Source of the DNA: Hyphomicrobiales bacterium
GTDB taxonomy: Bacteria > Pseudomonadota > Alphaproteobacteria > Rhizobiales > Rhizobiaceae
Direction of reading: 5' to 3'
NCBI GenBank assembly: GCA_017305935.1
Contig: JAFKJU010000022.1
Coordinates: 56,602-120,601, forward strand
DNA: 64,000 nucleotides
The notes beneath the pieces are model-generated. The model saw nothing but the letters and a program-made list of their open reading frames with translations, was not told the origin of the DNA and searched no databases. Both the position numbers and the translations under genes were made by a program. Shown here one piece after another: positions 44,605-54,373 of this stretch. How positions within the stretch are numbered: position 1 is the stretch's first letter; each line of letters starts with the position of its first letter.

Positions 44605-45753
44605 ATGATCACTCCATCCGACGGCCCGGTGGCGCAGTATTTTTCGACGGTGAAGACGGCGCTGTCGGGGCTGGAGGTCTATCTCTCCGACCCGGACCGC
44701 GCCGATCCCGGCAATCCGTTTCCGCCGGCGATTCTGACGCCGTTTCTCCGGCGTTTCGCCGCCTCGCTGCAATGCTGGGAAAACCGCATCGGCTTCACCG
44801 AGCATTTCCGCATTTCCCGGGCCGAAAGCGGCTTTCCGGTGTTCCAGAACGTGCTGGAGCTGGAAAAGGACCGCAATACGGCGGAAGGACGGCTCGCCGC
44901 CATTCCCGACGCGCAGGTCCTGCGGACCGAGATGGCCGATTTCATCCTTCGCCACCGTGCTTTCCCCGAAGCGCTTCAGGCGCGCATGGCCGAGCGCATC
45001 TATCTGGAAGCGGTGTCGGCGGGCGAGATCTTTTCGCCGGTCGTGCTGCCGGAAACGGTGCATGTCGGCGTCAATCCGAAGAACCGGCGGCCCTATTATG
45101 TGGTTGTCTGGGGCGCCTTCGACGGCACGCAGACGCTGCCGATGGTCTATATCGCGCTGATCGAGGATTCCTCCGACGCTCTGGTAAACATGCTGGTGCG
45201 CGACGACGGCACGCTCGATCCGTCGGTACAGATCCCGCTGCCGGTCGGGGGGCTGCTCAATCCGCAACTGGCGGCGCGCTTTGACGATTTCGTCACCCGC
45301 AACAGCGGTTACGCGCTGACGCCGGCGACCATCGCCGCCAATCTCGACACGGATTTCCCGACGCTGCATCCCAAGCAGTTGCGCCGCTTCGTGCTCGGGC
45401 CGTTCTATTCGGCGGGAATTACCGAGAACAACGACCGCATCACCGGCATCCTCTCCAAGGTGCGCAAGCCCGAGGACGCCTGGCTGCTGACCTGGACGCA
45501 GCAGGAGGTGTTTTCCCGCGTCGAGCGGCCGGCCGAACGCGGCTTCTTTTCCTCGACGCCTGCGCGACAGGAATTCTACATCGACACCGCCAATCTGGAG
45601 GCGACGCGCATGGGCGTCAGCGCCTATGAAAAACATGCGCTGGTGCCGCACGAGGCCTATCAGGCGCTGTATGCTTCCGGTGAAGCGGCGGCGATCTTCG
45701 GCGATTACAAGGTGCATGTCATTTCCGGCAACCAGGTGATCAGCGAGGTATGA
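44605..45753 (+). CDS. Protein of unknown function, AAA-ATPase module
   Basis: A 382-residue soluble protein. I recognise no domain. Visible landmarks are an N-terminal helical region (LRRFAASLQCWENRIGF), GVNPKNRRPYYVVVWGAFDG as the start of a beta-rich part, LHPKQLRRFVLGPFYSAGIT and EFYIDTANLEATRMGVSAYE. No signal peptide or membrane helix. It ends five bases before the ATPase gene. The tight spacing suggests a dedicated partner, possibly an adaptor. Confidence 0.7.
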   Translation: MITPSDGPVAQYFSTVKTALSGLEVYLSDPDRADPGNPFPPAILTPFLRRFAASLQCWENRIGFTEHFRISRAESGFPVFQNVLELEKDRNTAEGRLAAIPDAQVLRTEMADFILRHRAFPEALQARMAERIYLEAVSAGEIFSPVVLPETVHVGVNPKNRRPYYVVVWGAFDGTQTLPMVYIALIEDSSDALVNMLVRDDGTLDPSVQIPLPVGGLLNPQLAARFDDFVTRNSGYALTPATIAANLDTDFPTLHPKQLRRFVLGPFYSAGITENNDRITGILSKVRKPEDAWLLTWTQQEVFSRVERPAERGFFSSTPARQEFYIDTANLEATRMGVSAYEKHALVPHEAYQALYASGEAAAIFGDYKVHVISGNQVISEV

Positions 45754-45757
45754 CGCC

Positions 45758-47668
45758 ATGAGTTTGAACGCGGGCCTGACGACACTGCGCGAAGAGGAAA
45801 TCGCCCGCCATGTCGCGGCGGCGCAGGCGCTGGTGACGCGCTTTTCGCTGATCGAGGCGGACGGCGCGCCGTCCTCGGCGCCGATTGCCGGCACCAACAG
45901 GCGTTTCGTGCCGACCGTCTCGACGGCCGGCGTCAGGCGCACCCGCGACGTCGAGCTGACGGCGACGGTGCAGGCCGTCCATGCCGCCGATCCGCTGCTG
46001 TCGCCCGCCGGCCATACGCTGGTCTATCGCACCCGGCGCGGCGTGCAGGTGGCGCTTGCCGTTGCCGACGTGTTTGCGCGGCAGACGGTGCTGGAGGGTC
46101 TTCAGGCGCGCAATCTTGCAGCACCCTTGGCTGGGGCCGATGCGGTGCAGTTCAAGGCTTATCTGTCGGCTGCCGGCTTCGTCGCCGCCTTCACGCTCAC
46201 CGCCTATCTGCAGGCGACGCTGCCGCTGGAGGAGGGCGAGGGCATCGATGTCAATGCCCCGGATTTCCTCTTCGAAACACCGCAGGACGGGCTGAAAAGC
46301 ATTGTCGCCGGGCTGGCGCGGGCGATTTCGGGTGCGGCCGACGACAACGCGATGGCGGCGCGGGCGCGGGCCTATCTGGCGCTGGCGCAAGAGGAATTGC
46401 TGGCGCGCAAAAGCCGCTTCCCGGAAAGCGCCACCTTCGAGACCATTCATATCCGGCTGGATGCCGACGACGTGACGCTGAACGGGTTCGAGGCCGGGAC
46501 GGGCGTCAAATCCAGGCCGCTGGTGATGAGCTTCAAGAAGCCGGAGGAGATCGTCGGCAACCACATCGCCAAATACCAGGCGATGAAGCTCGCCCGCATG
46601 CTGATGGCCTATGATTTCGACCGGCAGATGAACCCTTTCGTCGAACTCGGCGGCTTCATCTTCACCTTCATGGGCGACGGCATGCCGGGCACCGGCAAGA
46701 CCATCCTGATCCAGATGATCGCCGGCCTGCTCAACGATTATTGCCAGGTGGCCGGCTACGGCTTCCATTACGAGAATTTCGGCGTCGACCAGATTTCCTC
46801 CTATCAGGGCAAGTCGGGGCAGAACTGCAAGGCCTTCGTCAATGCGGTGACCAACCCGCGCGCCATCGGCTTCGGCACCGTCGACGATGTCGACCAGGTG
46901 GCGGCCAAGCGTTCCGACGACCGCGCGTCCGCCGGCCAGCAGGAGGTGACGGCGGTGCTGATGGAAAGCTTCGCCGGCGCCTCGACGGTGGTGCGCGGCA
47001 ATTGCACCTTCGGCATGTTCTCCAACCACCCGGAAGCGGTGGACGATGCGCTGCGCCAGCGCGCCGGCGCTCGCTGGCTGATCGACGGGCCGCAGACCCG
47101 CGACGATTATATCGACATTTTCGCCCTGCTGATCGGCCGCAACCATTCGATCCCGCTCGGCGACCATACGCTTTATGCCGGCCAGTCGATCAAGACGGCG
47201 GTCAAGGCCTCCTATGACGGCCATGCGCACCCCTCCGAGGTGGGGCTTGCCGCTGTCTGGGAGCGGTTCGAAAAGGAGAATGGCGGTATCTCCTCGCTTG
47301 CCGATATCGGCACCTATCTTTACCGCATCAAGGAAGTGGAGCCGCGCTTTACCGGCCGTGCGATCAAGAACATCACCGACGCCATCAAGATGCGCGCGAT
47401 GGATATCGACCTGCCGGACGAATGGTTCTCCAACCCCGAACCCTTCCTGCACAAGAGCTATGACGAGAAGAAACAGATGATCGAGGCGCTGCGCACGCCG
47501 ATCACCCTCGACATGGTGCTGCAGGAGATCAACCGCTACGCCGACTCCGAATTCCGCTACGCCGACACCAGCGACCGCACCGCCATCGACGAGATCGTCC
47601 GCCGTGAGAAGCAGCGCGAGCGTGCGATCGGCGAAATCGAAGCCATGAAGCGGGAAGGCAAATGGTAG
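45758..47668 (+). CDS. AAA-family ATPase with unusual Walker B
   Basis: A 636-residue protein. Residues 1-290 are an N-terminal region of unknown fold. The ATPase core begins GGFIFTFMGDGMPGTGKT (Walker A, residues 308-315). The Walker B-like strand reads AIGFGTVDDVD, with Asp-Asp instead of the usual Asp-Glu. A sensor-1 Asn lies in GMFSNHPEAVDDA and candidate arginine fingers in LRQRAGAR. GAGG is 7 bases before ATG 45758, and the stop overlaps the next gene. It is the likely motor of the module, remodelling one of its partners; the substrate is unknown. Confidence 0.82.
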   Translation: MSLNAGLTTLREEEIARHVAAAQALVTRFSLIEADGAPSSAPIAGTNRRFVPTVSTAGVRRTRDVELTATVQAVHAADPLLSPAGHTLVYRTRRGVQVALAVADVFARQTVLEGLQARNLAAPLAGADAVQFKAYLSAAGFVAAFTLTAYLQATLPLEEGEGIDVNAPDFLFETPQDGLKSIVAGLARAISGAADDNAMAARARAYLALAQEELLARKSRFPESATFETIHIRLDADDVTLNGFEAGTGVKSRPLVMSFKKPEEIVGNHIAKYQAMKLARMLMAYDFDRQMNPFVELGGFIFTFMGDGMPGTGKTILIQMIAGLLNDYCQVAGYGFHYENFGVDQISSYQGKSGQNCKAFVNAVTNPRAIGFGTVDDVDQVAAKRSDDRASAGQQEVTAVLMESFAGASTVVRGNCTFGMFSNHPEAVDDALRQRAGARWLIDGPQTRDDYIDIFALLIGRNHSIPLGDHTLYAGQSIKTAVKASYDGHAHPSEVGLAAVWERFEKENGGISSLADIGTYLYRIKEVEPRFTGRAIKNITDAIKMRAMDIDLPDEWFSNPEPFLHKSYDEKKQMIEALRTPITLDMVLQEINRYADSEFRYADTSDRTAIDEIVRREKQRERAIGEIEAMKREGKW

Positions 47669-48963
47669 ACCGCCTGTTCGAGGCCGAACTGATATACGGG
47701 CGGCTGCTGGAGATATCAGAGCCGCACCTGATCGCGCGCTACAACAAGGCGCTGGCCGGCTTCGGCATGCGGCCCACGGCGCTCGACACATTCCGCATCG
47801 ACATGACCGGCTTTTCGCCGGAGATCGCCGACGAATTCGGCGATCAGGATTATCTCGACCCCAACCGCGTCAATCGCCGCTTCGTCATTCTGACGCCGGA
47901 GCAGGAAAATCTGCCCGTCGTCCATACCAGCTTTTCCAATACCGGCGGGCTGATGCATGAATTCTTCGAGGCCAACCGGCGGGCGATCCATGCGGTGACC
48001 ATCAAGGATGCGCTCTATGGCGAGATCGAGGATTCGGTCTCGGTGGTCGATAGCCTCGAAGACCTGCTGTCGATCAACGAAGTGACCTTCCGCGTGCTCT
48101 CGGCCGAGGATCTGCTCGGCAAGGCCGGCGAATTGCGCCAGCTCGTCGACCGCCTGACCTCCGAGCCGGATGCCTGGCGCGACGACGTCATGCTGGCCCG
48201 CATGGTGGAACTGGCGCAGGTGACCGGCGACATCCGCCAGAACGCGCTGGTGCCCGATCAGCTCGTTTTCCGCCACGATGCTTTCTGGGCCAATCATTTC
48301 GGCGGCGTCTACGTCTTCCTCGACGGCAAGGCGACGACGGTGATCTGCGATCCCGCCGCCCCCGGCTTCCGCCGCTCGCGGCCCTGGCAGGTGGCCTATA
48401 TCTCGCTTGGCGATCCCGCTGCCATTTATGATTTCCTGGTGCGCACCGGTCGCATCGATCTGCCGCGCGCAAGCTGGGTGGAAGGCTCCGGCCTGCTCAA
48501 GCACCGCGCCGAGATGATCGTGCGCGATCTCGTGCATCGCTCGCAGCCGGAGGTCGATCTTGACAAGATTGACGCCATATGGTTGCAAACCTGGATGCAT
48601 CGCAATGTCGCACTGGTATCGAAGGACGGCGCCTATCCCTTCCTGATGGAGGCGTTGCGCACCATCGCCGTCTCCGGCGAATTGAAGATGGCGGATGTGC
48701 CGCCGGCCTCCCGTTTCCTCGTCGTGCGGGCGCGGCCGGATCATCCGGACCGCTGGCTGGTCAGCCAACTGATCAGCGAGATGGTGCCGGCCGATTTCGT
48801 CTCCCGTTTCGTCTTCGACAAGGAAGGCTTTTACCGTTCCTATGACGCCATGGCCGAGACGATGCGCAAACATGTTGTCAGCGTGCTGGCGAACACTTAC
48901 CTGAAGGACAAGAGGGCGTTCCGGATGCGCCTCTACGGACTTGGAGAGGATGACCATGCTTGA
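47662..48963 (+). CDS. Protein of unknown function, AAA-ATPase module (possibly DUF6638)
   Basis: A 433-residue soluble protein whose start overlaps the ATPase stop by seven bases. Landmarks are LIYGRLLEISEPHLIARYN at the N-terminus, QNALVPDQLVFRHDAFWANH, GGVYVFLDGKATTVICDP and LDKIDAIWLQTWMHRNVALV. I recall a DUF6638 label for such proteins beside DUF2333 genes but am not certain. No membrane helix or catalytic motif is visible. The gene overlaps the DUF2333-like gene by eight bases, so three genes are translationally coupled. Confidence 0.7.
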   Translation: MVDRLFEAELIYGRLLEISEPHLIARYNKALAGFGMRPTALDTFRIDMTGFSPEIADEFGDQDYLDPNRVNRRFVILTPEQENLPVVHTSFSNTGGLMHEFFEANRRAIHAVTIKDALYGEIEDSVSVVDSLEDLLSINEVTFRVLSAEDLLGKAGELRQLVDRLTSEPDAWRDDVMLARMVELAQVTGDIRQNALVPDQLVFRHDAFWANHFGGVYVFLDGKATTVICDPAAPGFRRSRPWQVAYISLGDPAAIYDFLVRTGRIDLPRASWVEGSGLLKHRAEMIVRDLVHRSQPEVDLDKIDAIWLQTWMHRNVALVSKDGAYPFLMEALRTIAVSGELKMADVPPASRFLVVRARPDHPDRWLVSQLISEMVPADFVSRFVFDKEGFYRSYDAMAETMRKHVVSVLANTYLKDKRAFRMRLYGLGEDDHA

Positions 48964-50074
48964 TCCGATCATCGCCTTCTTCGTGCGCGTGTTCAGCGCC
49001 ATCGGCAGGGGGCTCGGCATGTTCGTCGCCTGGCTGTTCTGGCCGTTCCTGGCCGCGCATGGCTGGTATCGCCGCCGTTCCTGGGTGGTTCGCGGGCCGG
49101 TGCTGGCGATCCTGGCGCTGCTGATCGTCTCCTACGGCTATTTCATCTGGCAGACGCAGGTCTGGACCAATTTCAACCCGAACCTGATCGACAATTACGC
49201 GCTGGCGCAACGCAAGGCACCGGCTGGCGCCGAACTGCCGACGGTGGAGGGGCAGGCGAAGACCTGCCAGCGCTCTACGGTCGTCGATGTCGCCGCCGAC
49301 CTCACCGATTTCAACGTCAACCAGAATGCCTGGATCTCGTCCATGCTGCTCTACCGGCTGGGCTTTTTCGGCATCGACTGGGATCACACGCCTTTCCTCG
49401 ACAACAAGGCCTCGTTCCAGCGCGGCGTCAACCAGGCGGTGCGCCGCACCTCCGTGGAACTGGTCGATGCGCTGGGCCGCATGCGCGGCACCTCCAGCAT
49501 CAACAACAACCTGCAGGATGCGCGCGGCAATATCCAGTTCGACGAATTCTCCTGGTATTTCGGCCTGCAACCCTTCGGCCCGAAGACGCCGACGCCGAGC
49601 TATTACCGCGCCGCGATCAAGAGCCTGCGCGCCTTCAACGGCGAACTGGCGTCGTGCGCCGCGATCTTCGACGGGCGTGCCGACAACCTGCTCGAATTCG
49701 TTGACCGTATCGCCAACGATCTCGGCAATACCGCCTCGATCCTGCGCGACCGCTCGGAGAACTACAACGGCGGCTGGTTCGACACGCGCGCCGACGACCG
49801 CTTCTGGTTCGCCTACGGCCAGCTCTACGGCTATTACGCCATCCTTGCCGCCGCCCAGGCCGATTTCTCGCAGGTGATCGCCGAGCGTAACCTGACGCCG
49901 ATCTGGAACGATACGATGACGCAGTTCAAAGCGGCGCTGCGCATCCAGCCGTTCATCATTTCCAACGGCGAGGAGGACGGCTGGATCATGCCGACGCATC
50001 TGGCGACGATGGGTTTCTATATCCTGCGCGTGCGTTCGGGTCTCGTCGAAGTGCGTTCGATCCTCGACAGGTAA
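48956..50074 (+). CDS. DUF2333 family membrane-anchored protein
   Basis: A 372-residue protein with one or two N-terminal transmembrane helices (GLGMFVAWLFWPFLAAHGW; VLAILALLIVSYGYFIW) and a large outward-facing domain with LTDFNVNQNAWISSMLLYRL, NASIL/ENYNGGWFDTRADDRFWFAYG and QPFIISNGEEDGWIMPTHL, the pattern of DUF2333. ATG 48956 is chosen because GGAGAGG ends six bases before it; ATG 48950 follows directly and is unlikely. As last gene of the module it probably gives the complex its membrane or periplasmic target. Confidence 0.8.
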   Translation: MLDPIIAFFVRVFSAIGRGLGMFVAWLFWPFLAAHGWYRRRSWVVRGPVLAILALLIVSYGYFIWQTQVWTNFNPNLIDNYALAQRKAPAGAELPTVEGQAKTCQRSTVVDVAADLTDFNVNQNAWISSMLLYRLGFFGIDWDHTPFLDNKASFQRGVNQAVRRTSVELVDALGRMRGTSSINNNLQDARGNIQFDEFSWYFGLQPFGPKTPTPSYYRAAIKSLRAFNGELASCAAIFDGRADNLLEFVDRIANDLGNTASILRDRSENYNGGWFDTRADDRFWFAYGQLYGYYAILAAAQADFSQVIAERNLTPIWNDTMTQFKAALRIQPFIISNGEEDGWIMPTHLATMGFYILRVRSGLVEVRSILDR

Positions 50075-50080
50075 AAATCA

Positions 50081-50533
50081 TCAATCGTCGGCGAAGGCGA
50101 CGAACTGGTGCAGGTCATTCAGTTCGTAGATGACGCCGACGATTTCACCGGCCGGACAGTCCGGCAGGCGGCGGAAGCCGGCGACGGAGCGCACGAACTT
50201 GTAGCTCTCGCCGTCACGCACCCGGTAGAGATTGTGATAGCCGACGCAATCCTTGCTGGCCCGCTCATAGGTTTCCATCAGCACCGGCAGATCTTCGGGA
50301 TGAATGCGGGCGGTGACGGCGACCATGTTCATCGGGCCGGTGGTGTAGTCGAGACCCAGGATATCGAAGGCGGCCGCGGACGCGAAGACATGGCCCGTCG
50401 CCAGGTCGAAGCGCCAGATGGCGAACCGGCGATAGGCCGAAACCAGCGTGACGATGTCCCGATCCGAAATGCCGAGTCTTTGCTGATCCTCGGCGCTCAG
50501 CGCAAACCGATGACTTTCATGATGCGGTAACAC
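50081..50533 (-). CDS. Single-domain PAS protein
   Basis: A 150-residue protein made of one PAS fold: FAIWRFDLATGHVFASAAAFDILGL-like start in shorter form (WRFDLATGHVFASAAAF), ARIHPEDLPVLMETYERA and YRVRDGESYKFVRSVAGFRR end with the usual PAS strand. No output domain is attached. GTG 50533 follows GGGGGAAAGC. It lies 37 bases downstream of the LuxR gene on the same strand and may modulate it, or sense a ligand or redox state for another partner. Confidence 0.75.
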   Translation of the reverse strand: MLPHHESHRFALSAEDQQRLGISDRDIVTLVSAYRRFAIWRFDLATGHVFASAAAFDILGLDYTTGPMNMVAVTARIHPEDLPVLMETYERASKDCVGYHNLYRVRDGESYKFVRSVAGFRRLPDCPAGEIVGVIYELNDLHQFVAFADD

Positions 50534-50570
50534 GCTTTCCCCCGTCCCCTCCGGCGCAATCGCCGGAACG

Positions 50571-51302
50571 TCAGGCGATCAGCTTCAGCCGGATCGCCTT
50601 GGCGACCAGTTGCGTCCTGTTGACGCAATCGAGCTTTTTGATGGCATTGTTGAGGTAGGCGTTCACCGTGTGGTCCGAGAGGGACAGAATCTGGCCGATT
50701 TCGGCCGAGGTCTTGCCCTGCGCCGTCCAGCGCACCACCTCCAGTTCGCGCGCCGAGAGCGCATGCGGCAATGCCGGCTCGCGCGGACGGATCGCCGCAT
50801 AGGCCTCGAAGACATGGGTGGAAACCATGTTGAGGGCGTTGAGTTCGTCCATCTGCAGGCAATCGCGCTCGCCGTCATAGCGCAGCACCAGCCGCTCGCC
50901 GTCAAGGCCGGTCATGGCGATCACGATGCCCATGGTGATGCCATAGCCGATCATGAAGCCGGCCAGGGTCTGCCATTCCGGGGTCTTCTCGTCTTCCGTC
51001 ACCGCTTTCAGCGCCCAGGTCTGCGGCAGAAGCGATGCTTGCAGCCGGTGCGACGTCGGACAGATGGACAGGAGGCCGTGGCGGTCGAAATCGCGGAAGA
51101 ATTGCGGCGCATATGTCGTTTCCAGAACCAGCGGCGCCAGATCGCGGTCGTCGGGGCCGGGCATGCGCAGCAGCGTGACATGATGCAGCGAGAACGCGGC
51201 CGCGACCCGTTTCAACGCGGCAATGAAAGCCCCGCGGGTTCTGACCGAGGACAGCTCGGTAATCAACAATGACTGCCGGTCCTGAAAATTCATCAATGTC
51301 AT
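50571..51302 (-). CDS. LuxR-family regulator with autoinducer-binding-like domain (solo)
   Basis: A 243-residue regulator. The N-terminal part resembles an autoinducer-binding domain (ETTYAPQFFRDFDRHGLLSI; PQTWALKAV; GYGITMGIVIAMTGLDGER). The C-terminal GerE/LuxR HTH reads LSARELEVVRWTAQGKTSAEI and LSLSDHTVNAYLNNAIKKL. Of the acyl-homoserine-lactone pocket residues, the Asp before Pro appears replaced (SICP), so the ligand may be different. No luxI gene is near. The start is uncertain: ATG 51302 or ATG 51293, neither with a good ribosome site, and the ORF opens at 51383. Confidence 0.82.
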   Translation of the reverse strand: MTLMNFQDRQSLLITELSSVRTRGAFIAALKRVAAAFSLHHVTLLRMPGPDDRDLAPLVLETTYAPQFFRDFDRHGLLSICPTSHRLQASLLPQTWALKAVTEDEKTPEWQTLAGFMIGYGITMGIVIAMTGLDGERLVLRYDGERDCLQMDELNALNMVSTHVFEAYAAIRPREPALPHALSARELEVVRWTAQGKTSAEIGQILSLSDHTVNAYLNNAIKKLDCVNRTQLVAKAIRLKLIA

Positions 51303-51637
51303 TGCGTCGGGGTTTCGAGGGAATTCGATGTTACCGCTAACAAAATTGCCGCCCGGCGGCAATAGAAAGCTCCCGACAAGCACGGCTCTTGCTTAATGCA
51401 TGATTGTGGCAGCGATGGGCGCGGCAGCGGTGATGGCGGAGATGGCTCTCTTCCGCGGGCTGACTCCTATTGCGTTGCACCAAATCTCGCACTGCGAGAC
51501 AACGGTTGGTAAGCAGGCGCTGTCGGTCCTAAAATGAAAAATGTCGCAAATACGAAAAAGAGTGGCTTGAACCGGCGCGGGTCAACGCCCCGCTTGACGG
51601 TCTAAATTCCCTTGGGAGTAAAAGGGGAGGATCGCCC

Positions 51638-53317
51638 ATGACGGATGTGAAATCGGATATCGAGATCGCGCGCGCGGCCCGGAAAAAACCGATCCAGGAG
51701 ATCGGCGCAGCGCTTGGCATCGGCGTCGAGCATCTGCTGCCCTATGGCCACGACAAGGCGAAGATCGGCGCGGAGTTCATTGCGGCCCAGCGCGGCAAGC
51801 CGGACGGCAAGCTGATCCTCGTCACCGCTATCAATCCGACGCCGGCCGGCGAGGGCAAGACCACGACCACCGTCGGCCTCGGCGACGGATTGAACCGCAT
51901 CGGCAAGAAGACGATCGTCTGCATTCGCGAGGCCTCGCTCGGCCCCTGCTTCGGGGTCAAGGGCGGCGCGGCCGGCGGCGGCTATGCCCAGGTCGTGCCG
52001 ATGGAGGACATCAACCTGCATTTCACCGGCGATTTCCACGCCATCACCGCGGCCCACAACCTTCTGGCGGCGCTGATCGACAACCACATCTACTGGGGCA
52101 ACGAAGAGAACATCGACATTCGCCGCATTGCCTGGCGGCGGGCGATGGACATGAACGACCGGGCGCTGCGCGAGGTCGTCTGTTCGCTGGGAGGCGTCGC
52201 CAACGGTTTCCCGCGCGAAAACGGCTTCGACATCACCGTCGCCTCCGAGGTGATGGCGATCCTGTGCCTGGCCACGGATTTGCGGGATCTGGAGCGGCGG
52301 CTCGGCAATATCATCATCGCCTATCGCCGCGACCGCACACCGGTCTATGCCCGCGACATCAAGGCCGACGGCGCGATGGCGGTGCTTCTGAAGGACGCCA
52401 TGCAGCCGAATCTGGTGCAGACGCTGGAAAACAATCCCGCCTTCGTGCATGGCGGCCCCTTTGCCAATATCGCCCATGGCTGCAATTCCGTCATTGCCAC
52501 GACGACGGCGTTGAAGCTTGCCGATTACGTCGTCACCGAAGCCGGTTTCGGCGCCGACCTCGGGGCGGAGAAATTCTTCGACATCAAGTGCCGCAAGGCG
52601 GGGTTGAAGCCGGCGGCGGCCGTCATCGTGGCGACGGCGCGGGCGATGAAGATGAACGGCGGCGTCAGGAAGGACGATCTCGGGCGCGAGAATGTCGAGG
52701 CGGTGGCGCGCGGCTGCGCCAATCTCGGCCGCCATATCCAGAACGTCAAGAAATTCGGCGTCCCGGTCGTCGTCGCCATCAATCATTTCATTTCTGATAC
52801 GCCGGCGGAAATCCGGGCGATCCAGGATTACGTAACGGGCCTTGGCACGGAGGCGATCCTCTGCCGACACTGGGCGGAGGGTTCGGCCGGCATCGAGGCG
52901 CTGGCGCGCAAGGTGGCGGAACTGGCCGAGGCCGGCGGCGCGCAATTCGCCCCGCTCTATCCCGACGACATGCCGCTGTTCCAGAAGATCGAGACGATCG
53001 CCAAATCGATCTATCACGCCGGTGAGGTCATCGCGGACAAATCGGTGCGCGACCAGCTTCGCGCCTGGGAAGAGCAGGGTTATGGCCGGCTGCCGGTCTG
53101 CATGGCCAAGACGCAATATTCCTTCTCGACCGATCCCAACCTGCGCGGCGCGCCGGAGGGGCATACGGTTCCGGTGCGCGAGGTGCGCCTGTCGGCTGGC
53201 GCCGGCTTCGTGGTGGTCATCACCGGCGAGATCATGACCATGCCCGGCCTGCCGAAAATCCCTTCGGCGGAAAAGATTTTCCTCAACGAAGAGGGGTATA
53301 TCGAGGGTTTGTTCTGA
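51638..53317 (+). CDS. fhs: Formate-tetrahydrofolate ligase
   Basis: A 559-residue one-carbon enzyme that makes 10-formyl-THF from formate, THF and [23 protein letters not shown] (ATP site), [40 protein letters not shown] and [19 protein letters not shown] are diagnostic. GGGGAGG at about 51623-51629 is the ribosome site. The 254-base upstream spacer has short hairpins (TCTCGC-ACT-GCGAGA) but no riboswitch I recognise. Stop overlaps repeat copy E. Confidence 0.96.
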   Translation: MTDVKSDIEIARAARKKPIQEIGAALGIGVEHLLPYGHDKAKIGAEFIAAQRGKPDGKLILVTAINPTPAGEGKTTTTVGLGDGLNRIGKKTIVCIREASLGPCFGVKGGAAGGGYAQVVPMEDINLHFTGDFHAITAAHNLLAALIDNHIYWGNEENIDIRRIAWRRAMDMNDRALREVVCSLGGVANGFPRENGFDITVASEVMAILCLATDLRDLERRLGNIIIAYRRDRTPVYARDIKADGAMAVLLKDAMQPNLVQTLENNPAFVHGGPFANIAHGCNSVIATTTALKLADYVVTEAGFGADLGAEKFFDIKCRKAGLKPAAAVIVATARAMKMNGGVRKDDLGRENVEAVARGCANLGRHIQNVKKFGVPVVVAINHFISDTPAEIRAIQDYVTGLGTEAILCRHWAEGSAGIEALARKVAELAEAGGAQFAPLYPDDMPLFQKIETIAKSIYHAGEVIADKSVRDQLRAWEEQGYGRLPVCMAKTQYSFSTDPNLRGAPEGHTVPVREVRLSAGAGFVVVITGEIMTMPGLPKIPSAEKIFLNEEGYIEGLF

Positions 53318-53363
53318 GCATCTCCAGGACAAGAGAAAAGCGGATTTCCGTTCGGAGATGCTT
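53316..53363. repeat. Rhizobial palindromic intergenic repeat, copy E (inverted)
   Basis: GAGCATCTCC (53316-53325) and GGAGATGCTT (53354-53363) are the arms. Read on the minus strand, GCATCTCCGAACGGAAATCC closely follows copy D. It begins inside the fhs stop codon. Confidence 0.7.
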
Positions 53364-53480
53364 AAGATTGAACGGCAGAGCGCCTGCAACTCGAAGATAA
53401 GCGGATGGCGCGGCAGGCCGGCGGCGCCGGTCGGCGTCCTTATCCGCGCACCCGCCGCCGGCAAGGCGAAAACGCCCTGT

Positions 53481-54275
53481 TTATCGGCAGTAGCGGTAAC
53501 CGCCCTTGCGGGCGAGCACGTCGAGATGCAGGTGTTTCTCATGCGCCGCGTCGCTTTCCGGGTCGAGCACGGTGGTGAAATAGAGGCAGGCAGCCGCGGT
53601 GACGGCGCGCTGGAACGCGCCTGACAGTGTCGAATCCTCGCGGCGCGGATGGATATCGACACGCTCGCCGCTGGAGAAGGTGAAGGCGGAGATGTCGACG
53701 GCATTGCCACGTGCATGCTCGGAAATCTTGCCCCGCTCGGCATTGTTGCGCAGCCGGCAGACATAGGCCGAGGCGGTTTCCAGCGATTGCAGCGATTCCT
53801 CCGGGAATGCGGCTCTGGCCGCCGGTACGACGCTGTCCCTTGTCCATTGAGCCAGGGCGCGCGCGGCGGGGCAGGTCATGGTCGCGGCCGGCTGCAGCGC
53901 GATGCCGCCTGCCAGCCCCGAGACCGAGACCGGCTTGTCGATGCCGCAGCCTTCGCCGTCATCGATGCGCTTTTCCTCGGTGAACGCGACCCGGAGCGTG
54001 GCAAGCGCTGAAACGCACGCGGCGTGATCCTCGGCGCTTTCCGGGGTAACGACCAGTTCCGCTTCCGGTGTCAGCACCGTGCCTTTCAGCGGGCCTTCCG
54101 GCTTCGGCGGCGCGGGCGGCCCCTGGATCTCAGGTTTTGCCTGCGGCGGCGCTTTTGCCTCAACCGCCGGGCGTGGCTGGGGCAGGGGGCCAACAGGCGG
54201 CAGGTCGGCGGCGAAGCCTGACGTCGCGGCCAAAACAGCGATCAATCCGAGGGTCGGCGCATGGTTGGCTGTCAT
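53481..54275 (-). CDS. Extensin-like family secreted protein
   Basis: A 264-residue protein with a signal peptide (LGLIAVLAATSGFA), a Pro-rich linker (PPVGPLPQPRPAVEAKAPP) and a C-terminal extensin-like domain with CGIDKPVSVSGLAG, SEHARGNAVDISAF and HEKHLHLDVLARKGGYRYC. The His/Asp layout SEHARGNAVDI resembles the LAS/D-Ala-D-Ala carboxypeptidase fold, so a role in peptidoglycan is plausible. Four Cys probably form disulfides. ATG 54275 has AAGGAAG upstream. Divergent from the TonB receptor gene. Confidence 0.85.
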   Translation of the reverse strand: MTANHAPTLGLIAVLAATSGFAADLPPVGPLPQPRPAVEAKAPPQAKPEIQGPPAPPKPEGPLKGTVLTPEAELVVTPESAEDHAACVSALATLRVAFTEEKRIDDGEGCGIDKPVSVSGLAGGIALQPAATMTCPAARALAQWTRDSVVPAARAAFPEESLQSLETASAYVCRLRNNAERGKISEHARGNAVDISAFTFSSGERVDIHPRREDSTLSGAFQRAVTAAACLYFTTVLDPESDAAHEKHLHLDVLARKGGYRYCR

Positions 54276-54373
54276 GCAGTCTTCCTTTCCCTTCCAACGA
54301 GCAGGGACAGGGAAAACGCCTGGCATGCGGGATTCGTTGCAGCCTTGCCACGCCGCCGCCCCGTATCGAGACA

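Noticed and set aside
51384..51637. Riboswitch or small gene upstream of fhs
   Set aside because: Only short hairpins and scattered short frames without ribosome sites are present; nothing matches a folate, SAM or formate-linked RNA I know.
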